From Acidimicrobiaceae bacterium (lineage in GTDB: Bacteria; Actinomycetota; Acidimicrobiia; Acidimicrobiales; MedAcidi-G1), in NCBI GenBank assembly GCA_002727895.1, contig PBUO01000001.1, positions 14,066 to 31,905 on the forward strand: DNA of 17,840 bases. Direction: 5' to 3'. A program made the position numbers and the translations under genes. Positions 1-7,529 of the stretch are shown here, in pieces. The first letter of the stretch is position 1, and the number at the start of each line of letters is the position of its first letter. A model generated the notes under the pieces. That model worked only from the letters and a program-made list of their open reading frames with translations. It made no database searches and was not told the DNA's origin.

Positions 1-2
1 CC

Positions 3-656
3 CCGGCCTCGCAGTGCCCGTCGATCGCCCCCGAGTGGGAGGACCCGGCCGGCGTGCCCATCTCGGCCATCCTGTTCGGCGGCCGCCGGGCCACCAACGT
101 CCCGCTGGTCACTGAGGCCCGCGACTGGGACCACGGGGTGTTCCTCGGCTCAATCATGAGCTCGGAGAAGACGGCCGCCGCAGCCGGGACCATCGGCCAG
201 GTGCGGTTCGACCCATTCGCCATGCTGCCCTTCACCGGCTACAACGTCGGCGACTACTTCGCCCACTGGCTGTCCATCGGCGACGAGGGCGACCCGACCC
301 GGCTCCCGAAGTTGTTCTGGGTGAACTGGTTCCGCAAGGACGCCGACGGTGGCTTCCTGTGGCCGGGCTTCGGCGAGAACTGCCGGGTGCTCAAGTGGGT
401 CGTGGAGCGGGTGGCCGGCTCGGCCGCGGCCGCCGAGACCCCGATTGGCCTGGTGCCCACCCTGGACGGGATCGACCGGACTGGGCTGGACCTGGACGAC
501 GCCACCATGGAGCGGCTGCTGGCTGTGGACCCGGCGTCGTGGGGCCACGAGGTGGCGCTCATCGACGAGCACTACTCGATGATCGGCGACCGCCTGCCCA
601 AGCGGTTGGACGCCGAGCTCGACGACCTGCGCCGGCGCCTCGACGCCGAGGAGTAG
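3..656 (+). CDS. pckG: Phosphoenolpyruvate carboxykinase (GTP), C-terminal part, 5' end outside window
   Basis: PEP carboxykinase (GTP) interconverts oxaloacetate plus GTP and PEP plus CO2, a cytosolic step of gluconeogenesis and anaplerosis. The frame is open from base 3 with no stop, so the gene begins before the window. About 217 residues are visible, against roughly 600 for the family. Recognisable blocks are the substrate-loop region FGGRR, the segment GVFLGSIMSSEKTAAA, and the guanine-binding stretch WVNWFRKDADGGFLWPGFGEN. The three guanine-contacting phenylalanines known from animal PEPCK fall at fragment residues 110, 118 and 123, with the same spacing as F517, F525 and F530. A GTG at 54 is internal to the domain and is not the start. 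The gene ends with TAG and converges on the membrane-protein gene 16 bases downstream, with no clear terminator between them. Confidence 0.96.
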   Translation, partial: PASQCPSIAPEWEDPAGVPISAILFGGRRATNVPLVTEARDWDHGVFLGSIMSSEKTAAAAGTIGQVRFDPFAMLPFTGYNVGDYFAHWLSIGDEGDPTRLPKLFWVNWFRKDADGGFLWPGFGENCRVLKWVVERVAGSAAAAETPIGLVPTLDGIDRTGLDLDDATMERLLAVDPASWGHEVALIDEHYSMIGDRLPKRLDAELDDLRRRLDAEE

Positions 657-672
657 TTCCGGCCCGCCGCCG

Positions 673-1062
673 TCAGGCAGTGACCAGCATGGCTCGGATG
701 CCGAGGCCCATGAGGAAGAGGCCGGCGTAGCCGTAGAGCAGGTGCCGGTGGGGCCGCAGGCTCTGGCGGTAGCTGTAGACGATGCCCACCACCACCAGGG
801 CCACGAAGCCGTAGAAGAGGTGGAACTGGGGTGGGTCGATGTCCTGGCCGGCCACCATGCCGACGCCCATCGTGACCTGCACGGCGATGGCCACCTGGGC
901 CAGCGCAGTGAACCACCACAGGGCCCGGCCCTGCAGGGTGTGGACCCGGTGCGCGGCCAGGGCCCAGGCGCCGGCCAGGCCGTTGCCGACCACCACCACC
1001 CAGGCGAACCCCTCGTGGAGGTCGCGCAGCGAGGCCAGGACAAGCGGGGAGGAGGCGGTCAC
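673..1062 (-). CDS. Small four-helix integral membrane protein, function unknown
   Basis: A 129-residue protein with four hydrophobic segments at about residues 18-36, 47-66, 80-97 and 108-126, and a short basic loop (RPHRH) before the last one. I do not recognise a characterised family. A histidine opens both the first and third helices (LHEGFAW at 15-21, FHLFYGF at 80-86), which gives a weak two-fold internal resemblance; a bound cofactor is possible but unproven. The frame stays open upstream to 1173, but that part overlaps the end of the deacetylase gene and looks non-coding, so I chose the GTG at 1062. No good Shine-Dalgarno is visible. It is the last gene of a four-gene minus-strand run, 73 bases after the deacetylase stop. 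Confidence is high that it is a gene, low on its exact start and role. Confidence 0.75.
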   Translation of the reverse strand: MTASSPLVLASLRDLHEGFAWVVVVGNGLAGAWALAAHRVHTLQGRALWWFTALAQVAIAVQVTMGVGMVAGQDIDPPQFHLFYGFVALVVVGIVYSYRQSLRPHRHLLYGYAGLFLMGLGIRAMLVTA

Positions 1063-1135
1063 CGGGCCATCATGCCAGCGGTGGCCATCCCTACCACGGC
1101 CCCCAACCGTCCACCACGGATCGGTTCGTGCCGGG

Positions 1136-1984
1136 TCACGGGAGGAGCGGGTCGTCGACCTGGGCGCGACCATCGCGGTGACGGTCGGGGTCGACGTACC
1201 ACTCGCGGCCGAAGGCGAGGGCGAATGCCTCGTCGGGCATGGCCAGGAAGAACGAGTCGTCGGGGATCTGGCTGGCGTGGGCCCGCATGGCCGCCCGCTT
1301 GCGGTCGAGGACCGCTCCCACGTCCACCCCGTGGGTGATCTCGCTGTCGGGCATCCCGTAGGTCCCCGACTCGAGCCGCTCCCGGCGGGCCTGGAGCATG
1401 GCGTCGTCCGACCAGATGGGCTCGCCGGTCGCTGCTGCCTCCTCGGCGGCGGCTAGGGCCGCGTCCATCGTGGCCTGGATCACGTCGCGGTTCAGCGTCA
1501 CCCACCGGAGCCGGACCGGGTGGCCGTCGGCAGCTCGGCGCTCGGCCCACCGGGTTCCCACCCGGTACACCTGGACGTGGTCGGGGTGGCCGTACCCCCC
1601 GTTCGGGTCGTAGGCCACCAGCAACTCAGGGTCCTCGCCGGACAGCACCTCGTCAAGACGGGCCGCCGCCTCGTCGACGTCGGCCTGCCAAAAGCAGTCG
1701 GGGTGGGCGTTGGCCGGGTCGTCGGCCATGCCGCTGTCCCGGTAGCCGAGGAAGGCCACCCGGGCCGCGCCGAGGATCCTGGCCGCCTCGTGTAGCTCGT
1801 CGGTCCGACGGTCCTCCAGGGCCTCGCCGTCGTCGAGCACCCCGGGGACCGGCTCGCCCTCCTCGCCGCGGGTGGCCACCACCAGCACCACCCGGTGTCC
1901 GGCATCGGCCAGCAGGGCCATGGTCCCGCCCGAGGCCAGGGACTCGTCGTCCGGGTGGGCGTGTAGGAGGGCGACGGTGGCCAT
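1136..1984 (-). CDS. LmbE/PIG-L family zinc deacetylase, MshB/Mca-like
   Basis: A 282-residue member of the LmbE/PIG-L deacetylase family, which removes N-acetyl groups from glucosamine conjugates or cleaves mycothiol S-conjugates. The zinc site is complete: AHPDDE at 9-14 (ligands H10 and D13, general base D12) and GHPDH at 132-136 (ligand H133). GEEGE at 40-44, YRDSGMA at 81-87 and YDPNGGYGHPDH resemble MshB, which makes GlcN-Ins for mycothiol synthesis; the region after residue 44 is shorter than in mycobacterial MshB. Mca, or a separate deacetylase subgroup, is therefore also possible. The ATG at 1984 was chosen because the fold begins immediately (MATVALLHAHPDDE); upstream codons are out-of-family. 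It lies 37 bases after the CoA-transferase-family gene on the same strand, so it is probably cotranscribed. Confidence 0.88.
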   Translation of the reverse strand: MATVALLHAHPDDESLASGGTMALLADAGHRVVLVVATRGEEGEPVPGVLDDGEALEDRRTDELHEAARILGAARVAFLGYRDSGMADDPANAHPDCFWQADVDEAAARLDEVLSGEDPELLVAYDPNGGYGHPDHVQVYRVGTRWAERRAADGHPVRLRWVTLNRDVIQATMDAALAAAEEAAATGEPIWSDDAMLQARRERLESGTYGMPDSEITHGVDVGAVLDRKRAAMRAHASQIPDDSFFLAMPDEAFALAFGREWYVDPDRHRDGRAQVDDPLLP

Positions 1985-2021
1985 CGGGGTTCGTAGTCGG
2001 GTCGGCCGAGTCCGGCGACGC

Positions 2022-3164
2022 TCAGGCCACGGCGCCCGAGGCACGCAGGGCGGCGATGCGCTCGGCGTCGAGGCCCATCTCGGCCAGGACCTCGTCGGTG
2101 TGCTGGCCGGCGTGGGCCGGGGGCCGGCGGATCTCGCCCGGCGTCCGACTGAGGCGGGGGGCCGGGCCGGGCTGGACGATGCCGCCCGACTCCACGAAGG
2201 TGCCCCTGGCCACGTGGTGGGGGTGCTCCTTCGCCTCGGACACGGTGAGCACCGGGGCATAGCAGACGTCGCTGCCTTCGAGGATGGCGTCCCACTCGTC
2301 GCGGGCCTTGGTGGCCACCACGGCGGCCACCTTTTCCTTGAGCTCCGGCCAGCGCGAACGGTCGTGCTGGTCGGCGAAGTCGTCCGGGTCGAGCCCCAGC
2401 TTTTGGACCAGCTCGGCGTAGAACTGGGGCTCGATCGAGCCGATGGAGATCCAGCCGCCGTCGGCGCATTCGTACACGTCGTAGAAGTGGGCGCCGGTGT
2501 CGAGCATGTTCTCGCCCCGTCCCTCGGTGGCGAAGCCGGTGTGCAGCATCCCGTAGAAGAAGCTCATGAGGCTGGCCGCCCCGTCGACCATGGCCGCGTC
2601 GACCACCTGGCCCTCTCCGGTGGCCCGGGCCGAAAGCAGGGCGCAGACGATGCCGTAGGCGAGGTACATGCCGCCGCCGCCGAAGTCGCCGACCAGGTTC
2701 AGCGGGGGAACGGGGCCGGTGTCGTTGCGGCCCATGTGGGCCAGGGCGCCGGCCAGGGAGATGTAGTTGATGTCGTGGCCGGCCGTAGTGGCGTAGGGGC
2801 CTTCCTGGCCCCAGCCGGTCATCCGGCCATAGACGATGGCCGGGTTGCGGGCCAGACAGTCCTCGGGTCCGAGCCCGAGGCGTTCGGCCACCCCGGGCCG
2901 GTAGCCCTCGAAGACGACGTCGGCGGCGGCCACCAGGTCGAGAACCAACTCGCGGCCCTCGTCGGACTTGAGGTCGACGCCGATGCTGCGCCGGCCCCGG
3001 GCGTTGACGTCGGCCGGGGGGCGGTCCGGGTCGCCGCCGCGGACCGAGCAAGCCCGGTCGATGCGGACCACGTCGGCCCCCATGTCGGCCAGCATCATCC
3101 CGCAGAACGGGCCGGGTCCGATCCCCGCCAACTCGATCACCCGGACCCCGTCCAGTGCACCCAT
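2022..3164 (-). CDS. mcr: Alpha-methylacyl-CoA racemase (CoA-transferase family III)
   Basis: A 380-residue family III (CaiB/BaiF) protein. Alpha-methylacyl-CoA racemase interconverts the 2R and 2S forms of 2-methyl-branched acyl-CoAs so that they can enter beta-oxidation, in the cytosol. The assignment as racemase rather than CoA transferase rests on the catalytic residues described for the Mycobacterium tuberculosis enzyme (H126, D156, E241). Here they are H130 in GHDINYI, D160 in VGDFGGGGMYLA and E245 in GSIEPQFYA, with identical spacing. The N-terminus has the usual GIGPGPFCGMMLADMGADVVRID. A GTG at 3179 is in frame, but the ATG at 3164 has GGGAG five bases upstream and gives the family's usual start, so it was preferred. 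The gene sits between the alpha/beta hydrolase and the deacetylase in a minus-strand run. Confidence 0.93.
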   Translation of the reverse strand: MGALDGVRVIELAGIGPGPFCGMMLADMGADVVRIDRACSVRGGDPDRPPADVNARGRRSIGVDLKSDEGRELVLDLVAAADVVFEGYRPGVAERLGLGPEDCLARNPAIVYGRMTGWGQEGPYATTAGHDINYISLAGALAHMGRNDTGPVPPLNLVGDFGGGGMYLAYGIVCALLSARATGEGQVVDAAMVDGAASLMSFFYGMLHTGFATEGRGENMLDTGAHFYDVYECADGGWISIGSIEPQFYAELVQKLGLDPDDFADQHDRSRWPELKEKVAAVVATKARDEWDAILEGSDVCYAPVLTVSEAKEHPHHVARGTFVESGGIVQPGPAPRLSRTPGEIRRPPAHAGQHTDEVLAEMGLDAERIAALRASGAVA

Positions 3165-3267
3165 GGTCGCTCCCGTCACGTCGTGGCCCGGCGGCCCCGT
3201 GGCCCGTCGGCCTCCCCGTTGATCTTCCCCCGTGGTGGACCCGGGGCCGCCATCCGGCCCAGGTCGC

Positions 3268-4107
3268 TCAGGCCGTCCCTTCGGCGGCGTGGCAGTGCTC
3301 GGCGATAGCCGCCACGAGGAGCGGGAAGCCGCCGGGCGAGACGTCGTGGCCCCAGCCCTCGACGCGTATCAGTTCGGCTCCGGGGACCACCTCGGCGGTC
3401 CGCTCGCCGGCAGCCATGGGGACCAGCGTGTCGGCCGTGCCGTGGACGACCCGGGTGGGCACCCGGACGGTGGCCAGCGCCTCCTCCCGGTTCCCGGCGG
3501 CGCGGGCGGCCCCCCACTGACGCTCGTAGGCGTGGCGGGGCTGGACGGAGCGCCGCCGGTAGGCCTCGTACTTGGCCCGGGCGTGCTCCTCGTTGTGCCA
3601 GTCGCTGGCCCACAGCCGCAGGTCGGCCATCTCCTTGGCGATGGCGCCCTCGGGATCGTCGGGCGGCTCGGCCAACATGGCCTTCCGGGTGGCGTCGGGC
3701 AGCCGGCCCTTCACGCGATGCCCGGTCCCCGAGCCCATGGACACCAGGCTGCGACAACGGTCGGGGTGCTCGACGGCGACCGTCTGGGCGACCATCCCGC
3801 CGAGGGAGAAGCCGACCACGTGGGCGGCATCGACACCGAGGGCGTCGAGAAGGCCGACGGCGTCAGCGGCCATGTCGGAGAGCGAGTACGGGTCAGCGTC
3901 CTCGTCGAAGATGGTCGACAGGCCGCTGTCGCGGTGGTCGGAGCGGACCACCCGGAAGCCCTCGTCGGCCAGGAGGCGGCAGAACGCCTCGTCCCAGACC
4001 AGCATCTGGCTGCCCAGGCCGTGAAGGAGGAGCACTGTGGGGTCGGCCGGGTAGCCGAACAACTCGTGACAGATGCGGATCCCGGAAGGCAGGTCGGCGA
4101 ACGGCAC
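3268..4107 (-). CDS. Alpha/beta-fold hydrolase
   Basis: A 279-residue serine hydrolase, probably a cytosolic esterase or lipase-like enzyme; the substrate cannot be read from sequence. The catalytic triad is visible: Ser101 in GFSLGG, Asp226 in HGTADTLVP and His254 in GWGHDVSP. The oxyanion-hole HG is at residues 29-30. The SDHRDSGLST block after strand 4 resembles the RdmC/aclacinomycin-methylesterase-like group of actinobacterial hydrolases. The frame extends to an ATG at 4170, but the GTG at 4107 has a strong GGAGG eight bases upstream and starts at a family-typical PFADLPSGIRICHE, so it was chosen. It is the first gene of the minus-strand run and is followed after 103 bases by the racemase gene. 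Joint action on a branched acyl ester or CoA compound is plausible but inferred. Confidence 0.9.
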   Translation of the reverse strand: MPFADLPSGIRICHELFGYPADPTVLLLHGLGSQMLVWDEAFCRLLADEGFRVVRSDHRDSGLSTIFDEDADPYSLSDMAADAVGLLDALGVDAAHVVGFSLGGMVAQTVAVEHPDRCRSLVSMGSGTGHRVKGRLPDATRKAMLAEPPDDPEGAIAKEMADLRLWASDWHNEEHARAKYEAYRRRSVQPRHAYERQWGAARAAGNREEALATVRVPTRVVHGTADTLVPMAAGERTAEVVPGAELIRVEGWGHDVSPGGFPLLVAAIAEHCHAAEGTA

Positions 4108-4180
4108 GGCGCCATCCTCCGGTCCCGGGTGGCCGGCACGCCAACCCGGGTGCCCCCGCCGAGTGTCCATGCCCGGCCAC

Positions 4181-4186
4181 TACCGT
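4181..4186 (+). promoter_or_regulatory. Probable -10 element of a leaderless promoter (acetyltransferase gene)
   Basis: TACCGT matches the actinobacterial -10 pattern TAnnnT. Seven bases separate it from the GTG at 4194, so transcription would start at or next to the start codon. No Shine-Dalgarno lies between. No convincing -35 box was seen. Confidence 0.5.
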
Positions 4187-4193
4187 CCGGCCC

Positions 4194-4640
4194 GTGGCAA
4201 CCGATCCTCCGAGCATCCACGACCAGCGGTTCGCCGACCTCGAGGCGGCGATGCTGCACGAACTGCTGCGGCTACGGATCGACGTGTTCGTGGTCGAGCA
4301 GGAGTGCGCCTACCCCGAGCTCGACGGACGCGACCCCGAGCCAGGGACCCGCCACGTGTGGCTGGACGGCCCCGACGGCCTGCCGGCCGCCGCGCTCCGG
4401 GTGCTTGCCGAACCGGACGGGTCGCACCGGGTGGGGCGGGTGGTGACCCGGCCCGACGCCCGGGGCCACGGCCTGGCCGGCGTGCTGCTGTCCCACGTGC
4501 ACGACACCACCCCGGGACGGATCGTGCTGGATGCCCAGTCGTATCTCGTGCCCTGGTACGCCTCGTTGGGCTACGAGCCCACCGGCGACGAGTTCCTGGA
4601 GGACGGCATACCCCACGTGCCCATGGCCCGCGACGTCTGA
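4194..4640 (+). CDS. elaA: ElaA-type GNAT N-acetyltransferase
   Basis: A 148-residue GNAT acetyltransferase of the ElaA group, which transfers acetyl from acetyl-CoA to an unknown amine in the cytosol. The ElaA hallmark is present near the N-terminus: LHELLRLRIDVFVVEQ at 21-36, then CAYPELDGRD at 38-47 and GTRHVW at 51-56. The acetyl-CoA pyrophosphate-binding loop is RPDARGHGLAG at 86-96. The C-terminal part ends with YASLGYEPTGDEFLEDGIPHVPM, as is usual for the family, and the length is typical. The GTG start is supported by the TAnnnT element seven bases upstream and by divergence from the alpha/beta hydrolase gene. The true substrate of ElaA proteins is not settled, so the name gives family only. 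The gene converges on the metallopeptidase gene with 22 bases between stops. Confidence 0.92.
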   Translation: MATDPPSIHDQRFADLEAAMLHELLRLRIDVFVVEQECAYPELDGRDPEPGTRHVWLDGPDGLPAAALRVLAEPDGSHRVGRVVTRPDARGHGLAGVLLSHVHDTTPGRIVLDAQSYLVPWYASLGYEPTGDEFLEDGIPHVPMARDV

Positions 4641-4662
4641 CCGGTGCCTGCGGGCCGGGGGC

Positions 4663-5016
4663 TCAGTCCCAGCCCAGTTCGTGGAGGCGGTCGTCGTCAA
4701 TGCCGAAGTGGTGGGCTACCTCGTGGACCACGGTGACCACCACCTCCTGACGGAGCTCGTCGAGGTCGGAGCACATCTCGCACAGGGGTAGCCGGTACAG
4801 GTGGATGCGGTCGGGCATCGTCCAGTCCGACGCCCCGCCGTAGTCGCCCCGTTCGGTCAGCGGCACGCCGTCGTAGAGGCCCAGCAGGTCGGGTTCGTGG
4901 CCCCGGTCGGCGGTCAGGACCGCCACGTTGTCCATGAACGAGGCCAACTCGGGTGGCAGTAGGTCAAGAGCCTCGGCCACCAGACGGTCAAAGTCCTCGG
5001 GCGCGACAGGCTCCAT
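4663..5016 (-). CDS. Zincin-like metallopeptidase family protein (DUF1025 / Zincin_1 type)
   Basis: A 117-residue protein of the small zincin-like metallopeptidase family. The zinc motif HEVAHHFGIDDDRLHELGW fills the C-terminus: HExxH at residues 98-102, with the downstream Asp residues as the likely third-ligand region. Upstream are the family segments MDNVAVLTAD, LLGLYDGVPLTERG and PDRIHLYRLPL. The substrate and physiological role of these proteins are not known to me. The frame continues to 5073, but the ATG at 5016 was chosen: it starts in MEPVAPEDFDRLV, typical for the family, and has TACCAT six bases upstream, matching the local leaderless pattern. It is divergent from the UvrD2-like gene, with 80 bases between start codons. 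Confidence 0.88.
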   Translation of the reverse strand: MEPVAPEDFDRLVAEALDLLPPELASFMDNVAVLTADRGHEPDLLGLYDGVPLTERGDYGGASDWTMPDRIHLYRLPLCEMCSDLDELRQEVVVTVVHEVAHHFGIDDDRLHELGWD

Positions 5017-5022
5017 GAACCG

Positions 5023-5028
5023 ATGGTA
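5023..5028 (-). promoter_or_regulatory. Probable -10 element of a leaderless promoter (metallopeptidase gene)
   Basis: On the minus strand this reads TACCAT, followed by six bases and then the ATG at 5016. It fits TAnnnT with transcription starting at the start codon. It also decides the start between three in-frame candidates. Confidence 0.5.
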
Positions 5029-5083
5029 GGTCGGACCCATCGGGTGGACGACCGGGCCGGGGAGGGCCGTCACGGGCCATCGC

Positions 5084-5089
5084 TAGGGT
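5084..5089 (+). promoter_or_regulatory. Probable -10 element of a leaderless promoter (UvrD2-like gene)
   Basis: TAGGGT lies seven bases before the ATG at 5097, with no Shine-Dalgarno between. It overlaps an in-frame GTG at 5088, which argues that the GTG is promoter and not the start. The divergent metallopeptidase -10 is 55 bases away. Confidence 0.52.
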
Positions 5090-5096
5090 GCGGCCG

Positions 5097-7508
5097 ATGG
5101 CTGCGGCGGACGATCCCACGGGCCCCCGAGCGGGGGCGGACGCCCACTCCCGACCGCTCTTCGACGGGAGCGGGTTCGGGGACGAGGACGCGTCGGCCGC
5201 CGACGCCGAGGCACTGCTGGTCGGCCTGAACAACGAGCAGCGCACGGCGGTGACCACCGACGGCCTACCCCTGGCCATCCACGCCGGTGCCGGCTCGGGC
5301 AAGACCCGGGTGCTGACCCACCGCATCGCCTGGCGGACCCTGACCGGTCGCGACGACCCCCGCCGGGTCCTGGCCCTGACCTTCACCCGCAAGGCCGCAT
5401 CGGAGCTGCGGACCCGCCTCCGACGCCTCGGCATGCGCGACCAGGTGGCCGCCGGGACGTTCCACGCCGTGGCCCTGGCCCAACTCCGGACCTGGTGGCA
5501 CGAGACCGACCAGCGGGAGCCCGATCTACTGGACCGCAAGATGGGGATCATCGGACCGCTGATTCCCCGCGACAAGCGATCCACGGCCGCCCTGGACGTC
5601 GTCGCCGAGATCGAATGGGCCAAGGCCCGGCGCATCCGCCCCGAGGCCTACGCGGCCCTGGCCGAGGAGGCGGGCCGGACACCACCCTTCCCGACCCCCA
5701 CCGTGGCCCGCATCTACGCCGACTACGAGGAGGCGAAAGACCAGCGCAACCTGGTCGACTTCGACGACCTGCTCGGCCGATGCCGCCACGCCCTGGCCAC
5801 CGACAAGCGGTTCGCCGCCGCCCAGCGCTGGCGGTTCCGCCACCTCTACGTGGACGAGTTCCAGGACGTCAACCCGCTCCAGTTCGACCTGCTGGCCGGC
5901 TGGCTGGACGGCCGGGGCGACCTGTGTGCGGTGGGCGACCCCGACCAGGCCATCTACGGGTGGAACGGCGCCGATGCCGACCACCTGGTCCGGTTCGCCA
6001 CCCACTTCCCCGGGGCCACAGTGCTCGAACTCCGCCAGAACTACCGCAGCACCCCGCAGGTGCTGCGGGCCGCGACGGGTGTGCTACTGGGCCGAGACCC
6101 GATGGTGGCCAACCGCGACCGGGGACCCGACCCGGTGCTGGAGGGCCACGCCGACGAACACGCCGAGGCAAAGGCCATCGCCGGTCGGGCCCGCACCGTC
6201 CGCGGTCCGAACGGTCGGTGGCGCGACCAGGCGGTCCTGGTCCGGACCAACGCCCAGACCGAGCCCCTCGTCGACGCCTTCCGGGCCGCCGGCATCCCCA
6301 TCCGCACCCGCGCAGGCAGCGGCCTGCTGGACCGCTCCGACGTGAAGGTCCAGTTGACCCAGCTGGGCCGGACCGATCAGGCATTGTCCAAGTTGGTGGG
6401 TGACCTGCGGGCCACCACCACCAGAGAGCCCGATAACGCACCGACTGGACCGATTGACGGCCCCGAACCCAAAGGGGACGGCGGCCACGACGCCGGGTCG
6501 GGGGACACCGGCCGGGCGGCGGCGTTCGCCGAGCTCTCCCGCCTCGCCGACGAGTACCTGGCACTCGAGCCGTCAGGGTCGGGGAAGGCGTTCGTCGCCT
6601 GGGTCAAGGCCCAGGCCCGGTCAGTGGCCGACGACCCGACCGACGCCGTCGAGGTGGCCACCTTCCACGCCGCCAAGGGCCTGGAATGGCCGACGGTCCA
6701 CGTGGCCGGCCTCGAGCAGGGGTTCGTACCCATCGCCCACGCCAAGGGCTCCGACGCCCAAGACGAGGAGCGACGCCTGCTGTACGTGGCCCTCACCCGG
6801 GCCGAGGACCGGCTGTTCTGCACGTGGGCCGACCAGCGGACCTTCGGCCAGCGCACGGCGAACCGTCGTCCATCCCCATGGCTGGCCGACCTCCAGACAG
6901 CCATCGCCGGCCTCGAGCGGCCGGTGGGCCGGTCCGAGGGGGCACGCCGGGCCCGGGAGATGGCCGACCGCACCCGGCGGGCCACCCTGCCCGACCACCC
7001 GGTGGTGACCGCCCTGCGCGAGTTCCGGAGCGCTGCAGCGAAGGCTGCGAACGTGCCCCCCTACGTGGTGTTCAGCGACGCCACCCTGGGCGACCTGATC
7101 GACCGCTGGCCGACCGAAGCCGAGGGCCTGCTGGCCGTCCACGGCATCGGACCCACCAAGGCCGACCGGCACGGGGTGGGGATCCTCGCCGTGCTGGCCG
7201 CCCACGACCGACCCGAGGCGGCGGACCCGCCAGCCAACGACTCGCCGTCAATGGCACGGACCGCTTCGAAGACGCCGACCACGTCGACCGGTGACTCGCC
7301 TCTGCACGACCGGCTGAGGGCCTGGCGGACCGAGCGGGCCCGGGTGGCCGACGTGCCGCCCTACCGGGTCTTCAACAACACCACTCTGGACGCCCTGGCC
7401 GAGGCCCGACCCACCGACGTCGACGGCCTGCTGGCCGTCCCGGGCATCGGCCACCGCAAGGTCGAGGACTTCGGCGCCGAGTTGCTGGCCCTACTGGCCG
7501 ACGGCTGA
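5097..7508 (+). CDS. UvrD2-like superfamily 1 DNA helicase with two tandem HRDC domains
   Basis: An 803-residue SF1A 3'-5' DNA helicase, acting in repair or replication-fork processing. Visible motifs are Q-motif LNNEQRTAV (44-52), Walker A AGAGSGKT (63-70), motif Ia TFTRKAA, Walker B DEFQD (253-257), motif III GDPDQAIYGWNGA, motif IV LRQNYRST, motif V TFHAAKGLEW and motif VI YVALTRAEDR (563-572). The 2B region is short and contains a low-complexity Gly/Asp-rich stretch. This, and the motif V/VI context (HAAKGLEWPTVHVAGLEQGFVPI), match mycobacterial UvrD2 better than UvrD1 or PcrA. Two HRDC domains follow, at about 633-703 and 736-803, similar to each other (both VPPY.VF..TL, GLLAV.GIG). UvrD2 normally has one HRDC preceded by a four-cysteine zinc motif; I see no such cysteines here. 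The ATG at 5097 is preferred over the GTG at 5088 because of the TAGGGT element. Confidence 0.93.
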   Translation: MAAADDPTGPRAGADAHSRPLFDGSGFGDEDASAADAEALLVGLNNEQRTAVTTDGLPLAIHAGAGSGKTRVLTHRIAWRTLTGRDDPRRVLALTFTRKAASELRTRLRRLGMRDQVAAGTFHAVALAQLRTWWHETDQREPDLLDRKMGIIGPLIPRDKRSTAALDVVAEIEWAKARRIRPEAYAALAEEAGRTPPFPTPTVARIYADYEEAKDQRNLVDFDDLLGRCRHALATDKRFAAAQRWRFRHLYVDEFQDVNPLQFDLLAGWLDGRGDLCAVGDPDQAIYGWNGADADHLVRFATHFPGATVLELRQNYRSTPQVLRAATGVLLGRDPMVANRDRGPDPVLEGHADEHAEAKAIAGRARTVRGPNGRWRDQAVLVRTNAQTEPLVDAFRAAGIPIRTRAGSGLLDRSDVKVQLTQLGRTDQALSKLVGDLRATTTREPDNAPTGPIDGPEPKGDGGHDAGSGDTGRAAAFAELSRLADEYLALEPSGSGKAFVAWVKAQARSVADDPTDAVEVATFHAAKGLEWPTVHVAGLEQGFVPIAHAKGSDAQDEERRLLYVALTRAEDRLFCTWADQRTFGQRTANRRPSPWLADLQTAIAGLERPVGRSEGARRAREMADRTRRATLPDHPVVTALREFRSAAAKAANVPPYVVFSDATLGDLIDRWPTEAEGLLAVHGIGPTKADRHGVGILAVLAAHDRPEAADPPANDSPSMARTASKTPTTSTGDSPLHDRLRAWRTERARVADVPPYRVFNNTTLDALAEARPTDVDGLLAVPGIGHRKVEDFGAELLALLADG

Positions 7509-7529
7509 GCCGGCGGCAGCGAACCGTCC

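Noticed and set aside
673..1173. Longer start for the four-helix membrane protein (ATG 1173)
   Set aside because: It would overlap the deacetylase gene and add a charged, low-complexity N-terminus with no family resemblance.
1498..3051. 517-codon open frame on the minus strand
   Set aside because: It is a shadow of the racemase and deacetylase genes: its residues are mostly Arg, Pro and Gly, no family motif appears, and it overlaps two clear genes on the same strand in another frame.
1872..3308. 478-codon open frame on the plus strand opposite the racemase
   Set aside because: Antisense shadow; the racemase active-site residues on the other strand fix the true frame.
4108..4170. Longer start for the alpha/beta hydrolase (ATG 4170)
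   Set aside because: GTG 4107 has a strong GGAGG at eight bases and the added residues do not resemble the family.
5088..5096. GTG start for the UvrD2-like helicase
   Set aside because: It overlaps the TAGGGT -10 element; ATG 5097 is seven bases downstream of that element.
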